Both the position numbers and the translations under genes were made by a program. 64,000 nt of DNA from Sediminibacterium soli (GTDB lineage: Bacteria > Bacteroidota > Bacteroidia > Chitinophagales > Chitinophagaceae), in the NCBI RefSeq assembly GCF_009939225.1, contig NZ_JAACJR010000004.1, positions 1 to 64,000 of the forward strand, written 5' to 3'. Below are positions 26,988 to 36,574 of the stretch, one piece after another; the stretch's first letter is position 1; each line of letters starts with the position of its first letter. Below the pieces are notes generated by a model. The model was not told the DNA's origin. It was given only the letters and a program-made list of their open reading frames with translations, and did not search any database.

Positions 26988-29399
26988 ATGCAAGTCAATC
27001 TTTTTTCGACCGAATTGGTACGGGCCATTTGCTGGACGCTCCTGCATTCCGTTTGGCAGGGTGTGCTGCTGGCGATGGCCACCGGCCTGGTGATGCTTTT
27101 TACGCGCAGCGCACGTCCGCAGAAAAGATACCTGATGCTGGTTGGACTGTTCCTGTTTTTTGTGGTAACCGCGGTGGTGACTTTTGTTTCCGAGCTGAAC
27201 CGTATAAACCCCCGTACCGGCGGGCACTATCGGGCGGAACAGGGTGTTTACCAGTCGCGGGCAACGGAACCGCTGCTGCAGGCTGCAGCGACAGGTACGG
27301 TAACAGCCACCCCGTTACAGCGGTTTGTCAGCTATTTTAATGAACATGCCGCCATGGTTGTGCTGGTATGGTTCCTTATTTTCCTGGCAAAACTTATCCG
27401 GCTCGGTGCAAACCTGGTATACGTACAGCGGCTGCGGTCGTATCGGACCACGGCGCCCGGCGGGCAGTGGAGAGAGGTACTGCAGCGACTGATGCAACAA
27501 CTGGCAATCGACCGTACGGTGCGCCTGCTGGAATCAGGTATCCTGAAAGTGCCGGTGACGATCGGCATGCTGAAACCCGTGATCCTTTTGCCCATGGGGT
27601 TATTATCGCACCTGCCACCCGATGAGATAGAAGCGATACTGTTGCACGAACTCGCACACATCAAACGCCGCGACTATTTTGTGAACCTTCTGCAAAGTTT
27701 TGCTGAGACCGTTTTCTTTTTCAACCCGGCATTGCTCTGGCTTTCTTCTATGATCAGGGAGGAGCGGGAGAACTGCTGCGACGAGTTGGCCATATCCGTC
27801 ACCAACAACAAAACCAATTTTATCAATGCGTTGATTTCTTTCCAGGAATACCATTTTGCCGACCAGCGCTGCGGGATGGCTTTTCCGGGAAGCAGGAACC
27901 AGTTGCTCAACCGGGTCAAACGCATTGTTCACAACAAGAACAAAACCCTGAACACCATGGAAAAAAGCATCCTGACCCTTGCGATAGCGGCCTTTCTCCT
28001 GTTCTCCTTTGTGAATGCAAGGAAAGCGCCTGTCAATACCCCGATCCATACATCCGGCGAGACAAAATCCAATATCGCAGATAAAATCCACGCGCCGGTT
28101 CCTTTCCCCCGAAATACAACCTCCCGTATACCGGTGACCGATACGGTTATCAGGGAGAAAAAAGCAGCCGCCCCCAATGAGACAGAAAAAACAGTCGTCG
28201 AAGAGCAGGCTGCGACGGGTACGACTGCGCTGCGCCCGCCTGACGCATCGCTGACAGGCCTGAAGCCATTGTCGCCGCTGTCAGACACCCTGCCCGATCA
28301 ATTTAAAAGCATGTCGACCACCCTGGTCGATGACGGGAAGGATCGTATACTCGAATTCACCGCAAAAACAAAAGACGGCAGGGAATACCGCTTAAAAAAA
28401 GTAAATGATACGGTGAAAGAATTGTACCTGAACGGAAAGCAGATCCCTGAATCGGAGTTCGGCCAGCATATGGATGAAATCCGCAGTATAGAACAACGCT
28501 TTGAACATGCGCGCGAAGAAGCCAGGAAAAAACGGGAAGAGGCGGGCGCCCGGAGAATGGAATCGGAGAAACTCCGTGTAGAAGCCATGAACAGGAAAAG
28601 GGAGGTGCTGCAGGACAGACGCCTGGCGGAAATCAGCAAACGACAGATGGTTGTTGAGGAGCAGCGTGCGGTGCGGGAGCATAAACTGCATGAGATCCGG
28701 GAACGACAAACACTCGAACTGCAAAAACACCTGCAGAGCGACAGCATTCATCTTCGTAAACAGGAGCGGCAGCTTGAACTGAAGAGACTGTATCTCGAAA
28801 AAGAGAGTGAGCACCTGAAAGAAAGACGCAAAGATTCCATCAGGCATGTGAATATCGAGATGAATAGCAAGTCTGCCGTGTTGGCGCAGCTGAACCACGG
28901 ACGGAGCGAACTGCGGTTACCAAAAGAAGCGAGACTTAATCAGGTAAACCTCAAACTGAAAAACGGACAGCAGTACAGGAACCCGGAATACGATGCCGGA
29001 ACCAAACCCGTGCGGATTATACGGGAGAAATTGCCGGCCGATACCGCAAAAACAAAACCCCGGTCAAAACAAGGTGGTGATAATATGCCGCTGTCTAAAC
29101 GCGAGGCGCTGCGCCTGTTGCGTGCCGGGGATGAAACGCGCAGGGAAGCTTCTGCTGCGGTCATGCGCAACATCATTTCCGATCTGGCGAACGAAAACAT
29201 TATCGTTGATCCGCGAACGGGCTGGTTTGCACTCGATAAAAAACAGTTTCTGGTGGATGGAAAGGAAATGAGCAGGGAGCAGCAAAACAGGTTTCGCGCA
29301 AAATACCTGGTTGCGGACGGAGTGGGTTTTTATTATGGCAATGTAACCGTACCCGGCAAAGGCATTTTCCTCTCCAACAGGGAAGTATCCGCAAAATAA
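26988..29399 (+). CDS. BlaR1-like M56 membrane metalloprotease with coiled-coil C-terminus
   Basis: The 803-residue protein has about four membrane helices (residues about 12-38, 48-68, 112-130 and 325-343). The zinc site HELAH is at 220-224, followed by NCCDELA, as in the M56 cytoplasmic protease domain. After the last helix comes a periplasmic part with no penicillin-binding domain. It consists of a Thr/Pro-rich stretch, an Arg/Glu/Lys-rich coiled coil of roughly 150 residues (about 505-650), and a C-terminal domain of about 100 residues (KREALRLLRAGDETRREA...). It probably cleaves the adjacent BlaI-like repressor when its periplasmic region senses an envelope signal other than beta-lactam. 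The family is clear; the signal is unknown. Confidence 0.88.
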   Translation: MQVNLFSTELVRAICWTLLHSVWQGVLLAMATGLVMLFTRSARPQKRYLMLVGLFLFFVVTAVVTFVSELNRINPRTGGHYRAEQGVYQSRATEPLLQAAATGTVTATPLQRFVSYFNEHAAMVVLVWFLIFLAKLIRLGANLVYVQRLRSYRTTAPGGQWREVLQRLMQQLAIDRTVRLLESGILKVPVTIGMLKPVILLPMGLLSHLPPDEIEAILLHELAHIKRRDYFVNLLQSFAETVFFFNPALLWLSSMIREERENCCDELAISVTNNKTNFINALISFQEYHFADQRCGMAFPGSRNQLLNRVKRIVHNKNKTLNTMEKSILTLAIAAFLLFSFVNARKAPVNTPIHTSGETKSNIADKIHAPVPFPRNTTSRIPVTDTVIREKKAAAPNETEKTVVEEQAATGTTALRPPDASLTGLKPLSPLSDTLPDQFKSMSTTLVDDGKDRILEFTAKTKDGREYRLKKVNDTVKELYLNGKQIPESEFGQHMDEIRSIEQRFEHAREEARKKREEAGARRMESEKLRVEAMNRKREVLQDRRLAEISKRQMVVEEQRAVREHKLHEIRERQTLELQKHLQSDSIHLRKQERQLELKRLYLEKESEHLKERRKDSIRHVNIEMNSKSAVLAQLNHGRSELRLPKEARLNQVNLKLKNGQQYRNPEYDAGTKPVRIIREKLPADTAKTKPRSKQGGDNMPLSKREALRLLRAGDETRREASAAVMRNIISDLANENIIVDPRTGWFALDKKQFLVDGKEMSREQQNRFRAKYLVADGVGFYYGNVTVPGKGIFLSNREVSAK

Positions 29400-29435
29400 T
29401 CCGCTGATTCATTATCAAACAGGTCTTCCCGGCAG

Positions 29436-29486
29436 GGTTGGCGGTAGCATGCCCGGATGAAAATAATTTCATCCGGTATTCCAACC
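29436..29486. promoter_or_regulatory. Hairpin between the M56 protease and outer-membrane protein genes
   Basis: CCGGATGAAA, loop ATAA, TTTCATCCGG forms a perfect 10-bp stem, closed further out by GGTTGG/CCAACC. No T-run follows. It may stabilise or process the message and uncouple expression of the downstream gene. Confidence 0.55.
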
Positions 29487-29545
29487 TTATGCCGTGCCGG
29501 CACTCTTATAGCCATCATCCATAAAAGATAACCAGGCAACCGTTT

Positions 29546-32365
29546 ATGAAACATTACTATTTCTGTTTGTGTTTATTGTTTGCAGCAGGATTCGCTGCGG
29601 CACAAACGGGCACCATTACAGGCTTTGTTAAAGACTCCGGTTCGGCAAAAACACTGGGTCTTGCAACCGTCACCATATTTAAGGCAAAAGATACATCTAT
29701 TGTTACCTACCGGTTGAGTAATCCCGAGGGTGAATTTAAGGTAGGCGGACTTCCCCTGAACCTGCCGCTGCGTATGATCATTACCTTTTCAGGCTATCAG
29801 CCTTTGCGAAAGGAATTTTTGCTTACAGCGGAGCATCCGAACAGGAACATGGACACGGTGAAAATGACTGCAACGACGCAGCAACTCGACGAAGTGATCG
29901 TTATCGCCGAGCGCCCGCCCGTCAGTATAAAAAACGATACGATTGAATTCAACGCAACGGCATTCAAAACGCTTCCCAATGCCCTGGTGGAAGACCTGCT
30001 GAAAAAACTGCCGGGCGTTCAGGTGGATGCCGATGGAAATATCACGGTTAACGGCAAGGCAGTGAACAGGATATTGGTTGATGGGAAAACATTTTTCGGC
30101 AGCGATCCCAAAATGGCCACCCGTAACCTGCCGGCCAATATCATCGATAAAGTGCAGGTAACGGATGATAAAGAGGAATTACTCCGTAATGGCGATGATA
30201 ATCTGAACAATGTGGGCAAGGTGGTCAATATCACTTTGAAGAAAGGTGTTAAGAAGGGATGGTTTGGCAAAGTATATGCCGGCAAGGGATCTGCTGATCG
30301 TTATGAAGCAGGCGCGATAGCAAACATATTCCGGGACACCATGCAACTGAGTGTGCTTGGCTATGTCAATAACCTTAACAAACCCGGTTTTGGCTACAGC
30401 GACCTGATGCAGACAGGTGGTCTCGACAGAAGCAACAGTAACCTCAATAGCCGCAGTACCAGCATCTGGTCAAACGGATCGGGTGGCAGTGGTATCATGA
30501 TCAATGGGATCAGTTTTGGCGGAATGACGGGGTCGGGGGGTGTTGTAACCAGTAAAGGGGGCGGTTTTAACCTTAACCACGCACCAAATGCCAGGCAATC
30601 GATCTTTGGACAATACTTCTTTGGCAATGCAGTGGCAGACAGGCGCCAGGAATCCGAGATCCGGCAATACAATGCCGATACGGTAGTCACTAACCGGACA
30701 CAACTTACAGGCGATGTGATCACCAATGCACATAATATCGGTATCGGCGGTAAATTCAAACCGGATACGCTGACCACGATACAGGTAAGCATGAATTACA
30801 CCATCGGTCTGCAGGACGAATACAGATTCAGCGATATCAGGGCGGATAACAACCTCAGGGGGCCGCTGAGTACGGGTATGATCAACCAGACCAATAAATC
30901 GAATACCTATTATTACCGGCACGGGTTTATGTATACCAGACTGTCGCCCACCAAAAAAGGCAGGCGTTTTAATTTGGTGCACAACCTGGATATCAATAAC
31001 CGGTTCAATAATTACTATACCAATTCCAGTCTGCATTATATCAGGCCCACCGCTTATGACAGCCTGCTTGATCAGTTACGGAGAGAAGATGTACCGAGAA
31101 CCGATCTGTCTGCCGCCTTCAACTACAGCGATCCGCTTGGTAAAAAATGGACACTGCGCGTCGGCGGAAGGTATGAATACGGCAAGCTGGTCAATGCGAT
31201 TGCCACATTCAATCCCAACAGCACCGATAAAAAATACGATGTGATCAACCGGCAGCTGAGCAGCAATTTCTTCAGGGAAAACCACCGCTTCTTCGCGGCC
31301 GCCGGTTTTGAATACAAGGCGGCGAAAGACCTGACCATTACGCCTTCGGTGCGTGGACTGGTACAGGAGGTGAACAATGCACTGGCTTCTCTGCCGCAGG
31401 CCATCAGACAAAGCCAGCGCAACCTTCTTCCGGCATTGACAGTGGTGTACAAACAACTCAACCTGAATTACTCCGAGGATATTTCGTTGCCGGCGTATGC
31501 CTACCTGCTGCCGGTTGCCGATAATACCAATCCCTATAATATCAGCAGGGGCAATCCGGATCTTTTACCTTCGGAGCGACATAATTTCTCGGTCAACTAT
31601 TATTTTAACGATACCAAACGGAACCTGAACATCGGGTTGTATGCAAACGGAGGTTTTGTAAAGAACGATGTGGTTCAGAGTATCCATATCAACCAGACAG
31701 GGATACAGACCAATATGCCTGTGAATGCGGATGGCAGCAGCAATTTTGGTATCAATTACAATATCAACAAGCAATACAAGAGCAACCCGAAATTCATTGT
31801 TTCCTGGAATGCAGGCGCCTGGTATGGGTTCAATAAGAGTAAACTGCTGTATAATGGAGAAACAGGCTGGCAGAGTACTTTTAACCTGAACCAGTGGTCT
31901 TCGCTGAATTTCAATCTCAACGATAAATTCGAGTGGAATAACAGCTACAGCATCGGGTATAATTTTACAGAGTACACAAGCCAGGCATTCAAAACATTGA
32001 AAGTGGTAAGTCATTATGCCAATACGGAAATGATATCCAGGCATATCAAACATGTGATACTGGAAAGCAGCCTGAACTATAACTATAACGGCAATATTCC
32101 TGCCGGTCTCCCAAAAGGAATCGTGAGGTGGAATGCTGCGGTTAATATTACGATGTTGAAAGATGAGAAAGGTGTGCTTAAGCTAAGTGTATTTGATATC
32201 CTCAATCAGAATGCAGGCGTAAGCATGTACGCCAACCGAAATACCGTGAATATTTTCCGTACGAATGTGCTGAGCCAGTATTTTATGGCCACATTCACCT
32301 ATAATATCCGCGCTATCGGCGGGGCGAAGAAAAAAGTAGGCGGGGAGAGGTTGTTTAATTTTTAA
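29546..32365 (+). CDS. TonB-dependent receptor-like outer-membrane beta-barrel protein
   Basis: The 939-residue protein has a signal peptide (MKHYYFCLCLLFAAGFAAAQ). Next comes a carboxypeptidase-regulatory-like beta-sandwich (residues about 22-110: TGTITGFVKDSG...), then a plug domain (about 130-235: LVEDLLKKLPGVQVDADGNI..., NGKAVNRILVDGK). The remainder is an aromatic-rich barrel of the OMP_b-brl type with strands of alternating hydrophobic residues up to the C-terminal Phe (ERLFNF). Some members import substrates with TonB; others appear structural. It lies downstream of the repressor/protease pair, which probably controls it. Confidence 0.87.
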   Translation: MKHYYFCLCLLFAAGFAAAQTGTITGFVKDSGSAKTLGLATVTIFKAKDTSIVTYRLSNPEGEFKVGGLPLNLPLRMIITFSGYQPLRKEFLLTAEHPNRNMDTVKMTATTQQLDEVIVIAERPPVSIKNDTIEFNATAFKTLPNALVEDLLKKLPGVQVDADGNITVNGKAVNRILVDGKTFFGSDPKMATRNLPANIIDKVQVTDDKEELLRNGDDNLNNVGKVVNITLKKGVKKGWFGKVYAGKGSADRYEAGAIANIFRDTMQLSVLGYVNNLNKPGFGYSDLMQTGGLDRSNSNLNSRSTSIWSNGSGGSGIMINGISFGGMTGSGGVVTSKGGGFNLNHAPNARQSIFGQYFFGNAVADRRQESEIRQYNADTVVTNRTQLTGDVITNAHNIGIGGKFKPDTLTTIQVSMNYTIGLQDEYRFSDIRADNNLRGPLSTGMINQTNKSNTYYYRHGFMYTRLSPTKKGRRFNLVHNLDINNRFNNYYTNSSLHYIRPTAYDSLLDQLRREDVPRTDLSAAFNYSDPLGKKWTLRVGGRYEYGKLVNAIATFNPNSTDKKYDVINRQLSSNFFRENHRFFAAAGFEYKAAKDLTITPSVRGLVQEVNNALASLPQAIRQSQRNLLPALTVVYKQLNLNYSEDISLPAYAYLLPVADNTNPYNISRGNPDLLPSERHNFSVNYYFNDTKRNLNIGLYANGGFVKNDVVQSIHINQTGIQTNMPVNADGSSNFGINYNINKQYKSNPKFIVSWNAGAWYGFNKSKLLYNGETGWQSTFNLNQWSSLNFNLNDKFEWNNSYSIGYNFTEYTSQAFKTLKVVSHYANTEMISRHIKHVILESSLNYNYNGNIPAGLPKGIVRWNAAVNITMLKDEKGVLKLSVFDILNQNAGVSMYANRNTVNIFRTNVLSQYFMATFTYNIRAIGGAKKKVGGERLFNF

Positions 32366-32662
32366 CGTGTTGTGCTATTGCGCTGCTCAAAGGATTTCAA
32401 TTTTGGGTGCTATTGGCTAAGAGAAGTCGCCATTTTATCAATGAAAATCTAAGCAGGCACGAGGCCCAGCGGCCCTGAGCGAACAAAACACGCATGTCGG
32501 GATCGACGATATCCCGGGCGTTATCCGAAATTGAGTGGCGCAACACAGTGACTTTTAGTTCTCCGTAAGAGAGATGCACGGCTGAATGGCTGCATTTATA
32601 TGGCTATTTAACAATGCAGCCATTTAGCCATTCGACTACTTTGCGGTTATTCTGAGCAGATG
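32366..32662. other. Intergenic region with palindromic repeat copy 4
   Basis: No supported gene in 297 bases between convergent genes. At 32580-32629, GGCTGAATGGCTGCATT pairs with AATGCAGCCATTTAGCC (16 of 17) around a 16-base loop. This is the fourth member of the ATGGCTG family. No intrinsic terminator with a T-run was seen for either flanking gene, so the palindrome may take that role. Confidence 0.65.
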
Positions 32663-33514
32663 CTAAAACAAAGACAATTGCGATCTGGTATCCTTTGTCA
32701 TTTTCTTTTTCAGTAAGGGCAGCGGTACAGGCGGATTGATCTCGCCACTGTGTGTGATATGATATACCTCGCTTTCCCGGTAGCGGGATGCTACGACTAT
32801 TTTTGTATTGCCTGCATGCGCATCAAAAAGTGATTGTACCAGTTGCGGATCGTTGTTGTTCCGCGACAGGTGCGAGAGCAGCAGGTGGCTCATAAAACCC
32901 GGGCGGTGTTTTGTGAATACATCCAGCGCCTGTGTGTTGGATAAATGCCCCAGTCCCCCGCGGATCCTTTTTTTAAGGTGATAGGGATAGCCGCCATTCT
33001 CCAGCATGGCTTCGTCGTAATTGGCTTCCAGAAATGCGGCATGGCATTGTTTGAAATAGCGGATCAACTGGTCGCAGGCAACGCCCAGATCGGTAAATAC
33101 GCCCACGTTCACGGCCTGGTGGGAGATGATAAAACTATAGGGGTCACTGGCGTCGTGGTATTTCGGGAATGCGGTAACCGACAGCCCGCCAACGGTCACC
33201 GGCTCGTGCGGGGTAAATGTTTTTACCTGCTGCCTGTCGATAACCAGCCTGCCGCCGCTGAGTGTGGGCTCGGTGATATAAACAGGCAGTCCGAATTTTT
33301 TAGACAGATTGGTAACGCCGCCGATATGGTCTGCATGCTCATGTGAAATAAACACAGCCCTGACATTCTCCATGGCCAGGTTCAGTCTTTTCATGCGTTT
33401 TTCCGTCTCGCGGCACGAGAGGCCCGCGTCTATCAGCACGGCATCCGCTTCGTTGCCGATATAATAGCAATTTCCGTTACTCCCCGAGTTCAATGATGCG
33501 ATAAATAGAGACAT
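32663..33514 (-). CDS. Metallo-beta-lactamase-fold hydrolase (YycJ/WalJ-like)
   Basis: The ATG at 33514 gives MSLFIASLNSGSNGNCYYIG..., the usual start of this family; the frame is open a little further upstream. The 283-residue protein has Asp in LIDAGLS, the metal site HEHADH (about residues 63-68), KYHDASDP and a further His in LGHLSNTQAL. It has no signal peptide. Relatives are predicted exonucleases or phosphodiesterases near WalK/WalR in Firmicutes; in Bacteroidota the target is unknown. It converges with the TonB-type gene and diverges from the glycosidase gene. Confidence 0.88.
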   Translation of the reverse strand: MSLFIASLNSGSNGNCYYIGNEADAVLIDAGLSCRETEKRMKRLNLAMENVRAVFISHEHADHIGGVTNLSKKFGLPVYITEPTLSGGRLVIDRQQVKTFTPHEPVTVGGLSVTAFPKYHDASDPYSFIISHQAVNVGVFTDLGVACDQLIRYFKQCHAAFLEANYDEAMLENGGYPYHLKKRIRGGLGHLSNTQALDVFTKHRPGFMSHLLLSHLSRNNNDPQLVQSLFDAHAGNTKIVVASRYRESEVYHITHSGEINPPVPLPLLKKKMTKDTRSQLSLF

Positions 33515-33619
33515 GGCTTCAGAATGAACAAAAATACGCCGAATGGAAAAACCCCGTCCCAAAATCTTCCTGTTTCCGCCGCAGAACTGTAACTTAGTTT
33601 GGTTACCATCGATCCTGCC

Positions 33620-35074
33620 ATGAAACCGATATCATCCCTGCATCGTCTTATTTACCTGTTACGCGGCATCTGTTTTCCGCCGGCGCGTATTGCCGCGGCA
33701 TCCGCCCTGTGGCTGGGCTGCGGTATGGCCCGTTTACCCGCCCAAACCGCGAAAGTGGAAAGCTGGCTGACCGATCCCGCCGCTGCCGTTTTTTTTGTAA
33801 AGCAGGCGCCGGTTACCCTGCAGAAAAGCCGGGATACCGCCACCATCACCATCGACCCGGCAAAAAAATTCCAGTCGGTTCAGGGTTTCGGATTTGCCCT
33901 CACCGGCGGCAGCGCCATGCATATGATGAAAATGAGTCCTACGGCGCGGGCCGCGCTGATCAGGGAACTGTTTGCCACGGATGGCAGCCATATCGGTACC
34001 AGTTACCTGCGGGTTAGCATTGGCGCCTCTGATCTGAACGAATATGTATTCTCGTACGACGATCTTCCCGCAGGACAAACCGATACCGGCCTGGTGCATT
34101 TTGACCTCGGTCCTGATAAGCGCGATGTGATACCGGTGTTACAGGAAATACGAAAAGTAAATCCGCGTATCCGGATCATGGGCTCGCCCTGGTCGCCGCC
34201 GGCCTGGATGAAAACCAACGACGATACAAAAGGGGGCAGCCTGAAGCCCCAATATTACGGTGTATACGCCAGGTATTTTGTGAAGTACATACAGGCGATG
34301 AAAAAACACGGCATCGACATAGATGCCATCACTGTGCAGAACGAACCCCTGCACCCCGGTAATAACCCCAGCCTGTATATGCCGGCCGGGGAGCAGGCAT
34401 TGTTCGTCAAAAAATACCTGGGACCTGCTTTTGCCGCAGCGGCGATCAGTACCCGGATCATTATTTACGATCACAACGCAGACAAACCGGAATACCCTAT
34501 TTCCATTCTCGATGATCCGGAAGCAAGAAAATACATCGACGGGTCGGCATTTCATTTGTACGGGGGCAGGATCGAGGCATTGTCAAAAGTGCATGATGCG
34601 CATCCCGACAGGCATTTGTATTTCACCGAGCAGTGGGTAGGTGCGCCGGGCAATTTTACGAGGGATATCCGCGAGCATATCGATAAACTGATCATCGGCG
34701 CCAGCCGCAACTGGAGCAGGACGGTGATCGAGTGGAACCTCGCGGCCGATCCGCAGCAACAGCCGCATACAGACCGGGGCGGTTGCACCGGCTGTCTTGG
34801 TGCGGTTACGATCGATAAGGACAGCATTACCCGAAACCCGGCATACTATATCATTGCGCATGCAGCCAAATGGGTAAGGCCCGGGTCGGTGCGTGTCTGG
34901 TCCAATATGCCGGAGGAATTGCCCAATGTGGCTTTTCAGACTGTCACTGGTAAAACCATCCTGATAGCGCTTAATACCGCAAAGGATGAGCGGGTGTTCA
35001 CCGTTGCATGCAAAGGACGCAGGTTTGCCGCCAGGCTGGGCCCGGGCGCCGTGGCTTCCTATATCCTGAATTGA
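33620..35074 (+). CDS. Glycoside hydrolase family 30 (glucosylceramidase-like), exported
   Basis: The ATG at 33620 gives 484 residues with an N-terminal hydrophobic signal (AASALWLGCGMARLPAQT). The catalytic (beta/alpha)8 barrel includes QSVQGFGFALTGGSA, SYLRVSIGASDL, GSPWSPPAWMKTN, the acid/base Glu242 in TVQNEP and the nucleophile Glu337 in YFTEQWVG. A short beta domain completes the C-terminus. Family 30 enzymes cleave beta-linked glucosyl or xylosyl residues by retention; this one would work outside the inner membrane. It is not next to a SusC/SusD pair. Confidence 0.92.
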   Translation: MKPISSLHRLIYLLRGICFPPARIAAASALWLGCGMARLPAQTAKVESWLTDPAAAVFFVKQAPVTLQKSRDTATITIDPAKKFQSVQGFGFALTGGSAMHMMKMSPTARAALIRELFATDGSHIGTSYLRVSIGASDLNEYVFSYDDLPAGQTDTGLVHFDLGPDKRDVIPVLQEIRKVNPRIRIMGSPWSPPAWMKTNDDTKGGSLKPQYYGVYARYFVKYIQAMKKHGIDIDAITVQNEPLHPGNNPSLYMPAGEQALFVKKYLGPAFAAAAISTRIIIYDHNADKPEYPISILDDPEARKYIDGSAFHLYGGRIEALSKVHDAHPDRHLYFTEQWVGAPGNFTRDIREHIDKLIIGASRNWSRTVIEWNLAADPQQQPHTDRGGCTGCLGAVTIDKDSITRNPAYYIIAHAAKWVRPGSVRVWSNMPEELPNVAFQTVTGKTILIALNTAKDERVFTVACKGRRFAARLGPGAVASYILN

Positions 35075-35180
35075 TTGGGGAAATATTTCTACTCGGGCTT
35101 GCAACCCGCCATACAAACCGGATGGTTTTGGCTGGTACCACATTTGTCTTTGTGACCATACTCACCAAAAAAGACAAATT

Positions 35181-35774
35181 ATGAAAACCTCCAGTTTGAT
35201 TGTATTGGCAGGTGTCAGCTTCATGGCATCCTGTGGTAATGGTAATAACGGAACCAAGACGGAAGACAGTGTTTCCAATAAGGAAGGCCAGGCAATGGTA
35301 ACACAGCCGGATACGACGCTGAAAACAGCCACCGTTGCTGTTGACCAGAAGACTGCTGATTTTGCGATTGCGGCAGCAAATGCCGGTATGAAAGAGATAG
35401 AGCTGGCAAAATGGGAGCAGGAATACGGCACCCGGCAGGATGCAAAGGATTTTGCGGGTATGATGATCACCGATCATACCAATGCGGCCAATGAGCTGAA
35501 AAGAATTGCCTCAACAAAAAGCCTTACACTGCCCAACCTGGTTCCCGACAGCGAGCGGGAAAACATGGATAAGATGAAAACCAAAAAACAGGGCAAAGAG
35601 GTCGATAAAGCGTATGTAAACGAGATGGTGGATGACCACAGGAAAGCCGTGAAACTGTTTGAAGATGCTGCCAAGGATGTAACCGATATGGATCTGAAAA
35701 ATTTTGCATCCCAAACCCTTCCGGTATTGCAGAAGCATTTTGATCATATCAAAGCGATAAAAGCAAAAATGTAG
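35181..35774 (+). CDS. DUF4142 lipoprotein
   Basis: The 197-residue product has a lipoprotein signal (VSFMASC, Cys18) and a Thr/Asp-rich linker. A four-helix DUF4142 domain follows (ADFAIAAANAGMKEIELAKW, DAKDFAGMMITDHTNAANEL, YVNEMVDDHRKAVKLFEDAA, LPVLQKHFDHIKAI). The fold is ferritin-like, with His and Glu in the helices that could bind metal. Its role is not established; relatives are often stress-associated. It is convergent with the DUF892 ferritin-like gene, with a shared bidirectional terminator. Confidence 0.9.
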   Translation: MKTSSLIVLAGVSFMASCGNGNNGTKTEDSVSNKEGQAMVTQPDTTLKTATVAVDQKTADFAIAAANAGMKEIELAKWEQEYGTRQDAKDFAGMMITDHTNAANELKRIASTKSLTLPNLVPDSERENMDKMKTKKQGKEVDKAYVNEMVDDHRKAVKLFEDAAKDVTDMDLKNFASQTLPVLQKHFDHIKAIKAKM

Positions 35775-35851
35775 TTCGGTGAAAAAACAGCACACGCAGT
35801 TTATTTGTATGCGATAAAAAAAGTTCCGGTGAACCCGGGGCTAATGATACC

Positions 35852-35887
35852 CAACAAAAAAGCGCTTATCAAAGCGCTTTTTTGTTG
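35852..35887. terminator. Bidirectional intrinsic terminator
   Basis: A perfect 16-bp stem, CAACAAAAAAGCGCTT/AAGCGCTTTTTTGTTG, with loop ATCA has T-runs on both strands. It serves the convergent DUF4142 and DUF892 genes. Confidence 0.92.
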
Positions 35888-35904
35888 CCGTTACCTGTTG
35901 CCCT

Positions 35905-36531
35905 TCAGGCATTCACTTCTTCTGCCGGTTCATACGCCGGTTCCCTTGCCTCTTTTTTCGCGGTGCTCTCGTCTTCCTGGTCCGATAACGGGTTAACATA
36001 GGTTTCAGCGATATGGGTCAGGTGGTGGTCGGCATCTTCCTCCTCCCATAATGTTTCTTCCAGAATGGTGGCCACTTCATCGCAGTCCATGGTTCGCGCC
36101 AGCTGTACCAGGCTGCCGTAGGTGGCGATCTCGTAATGCTCCACTTTCTGTGCGGCCACGATCAATGCCACGTCCCTTGTCATGGTTCCTTCCTTTGTTT
36201 CCCTCATCAGCGATTTCGCTTCCTCCGTCAGGCCCGCCATCGCTTCGCATTTTTTTGTTTCGGCGGGTTTTCCCAGAAGTTTAAACACCCTTTCGAGCCT
36301 TATCACATGTTTCTGCGTCTGCAATAAATGATCCTCGAATGCATCGTGCAGCTCATTGGTAGTGGCCGCTTTTTGCATCAGCGGCAGCGCCTGCAGCAGG
36401 TGCTTTTCCGCCCAGTACATGTCTTTCAGCAGGTCATTGAACAGTTTGTCCAGCAAAGATTCCTGCATAGGGTGGTTATCCGTTGTATTGTTGCGGGTGT
36501 TTGTCTGCCCGCTCATTGTTTCTTTTTTCAT
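35905..36531 (-). CDS. DUF892 ferritin-like protein (YciE/YciF-like)
   Basis: The ATG at 36531 gives 208 residues (MKKETMSGQTN...). The DUF892 four-helix domain spans residues about 22-180: LLDKLFNDLLKDMYWAEKHLL, ELHDAFEDHLLQTQKHVIRLERVF, ALIVAAQKVEHYEIATYGSLVQLA and TLWEEEDADHHLTHIAE. The Glu, Asp and His residues are placed as in ferritin-like di-metal sites. The C-terminus is acidic and disordered. In enterobacteria yciE/yciF follow yciG in a stress-induced operon; here the upstream gene, 43 bases away, also ends in a YciG-type motif. Confidence 0.9.
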   Translation of the reverse strand: MKKETMSGQTNTRNNTTDNHPMQESLLDKLFNDLLKDMYWAEKHLLQALPLMQKAATTNELHDAFEDHLLQTQKHVIRLERVFKLLGKPAETKKCEAMAGLTEEAKSLMRETKEGTMTRDVALIVAAQKVEHYEIATYGSLVQLARTMDCDEVATILEETLWEEEDADHHLTHIAETYVNPLSDQEDESTAKKEAREPAYEPAEEVNA

Positions 36532-36574
36532 GCCTGTGTTTTTTAAGTGTAAGATCAATCGTTAAATACTATGC

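Noticed and set aside
32397..32579. 60-codon minus-strand open frame after the TonB-type gene
   Set aside because: No start context, no recognisable motif, and it ends at the edge of a palindromic repeat; treated as non-coding.
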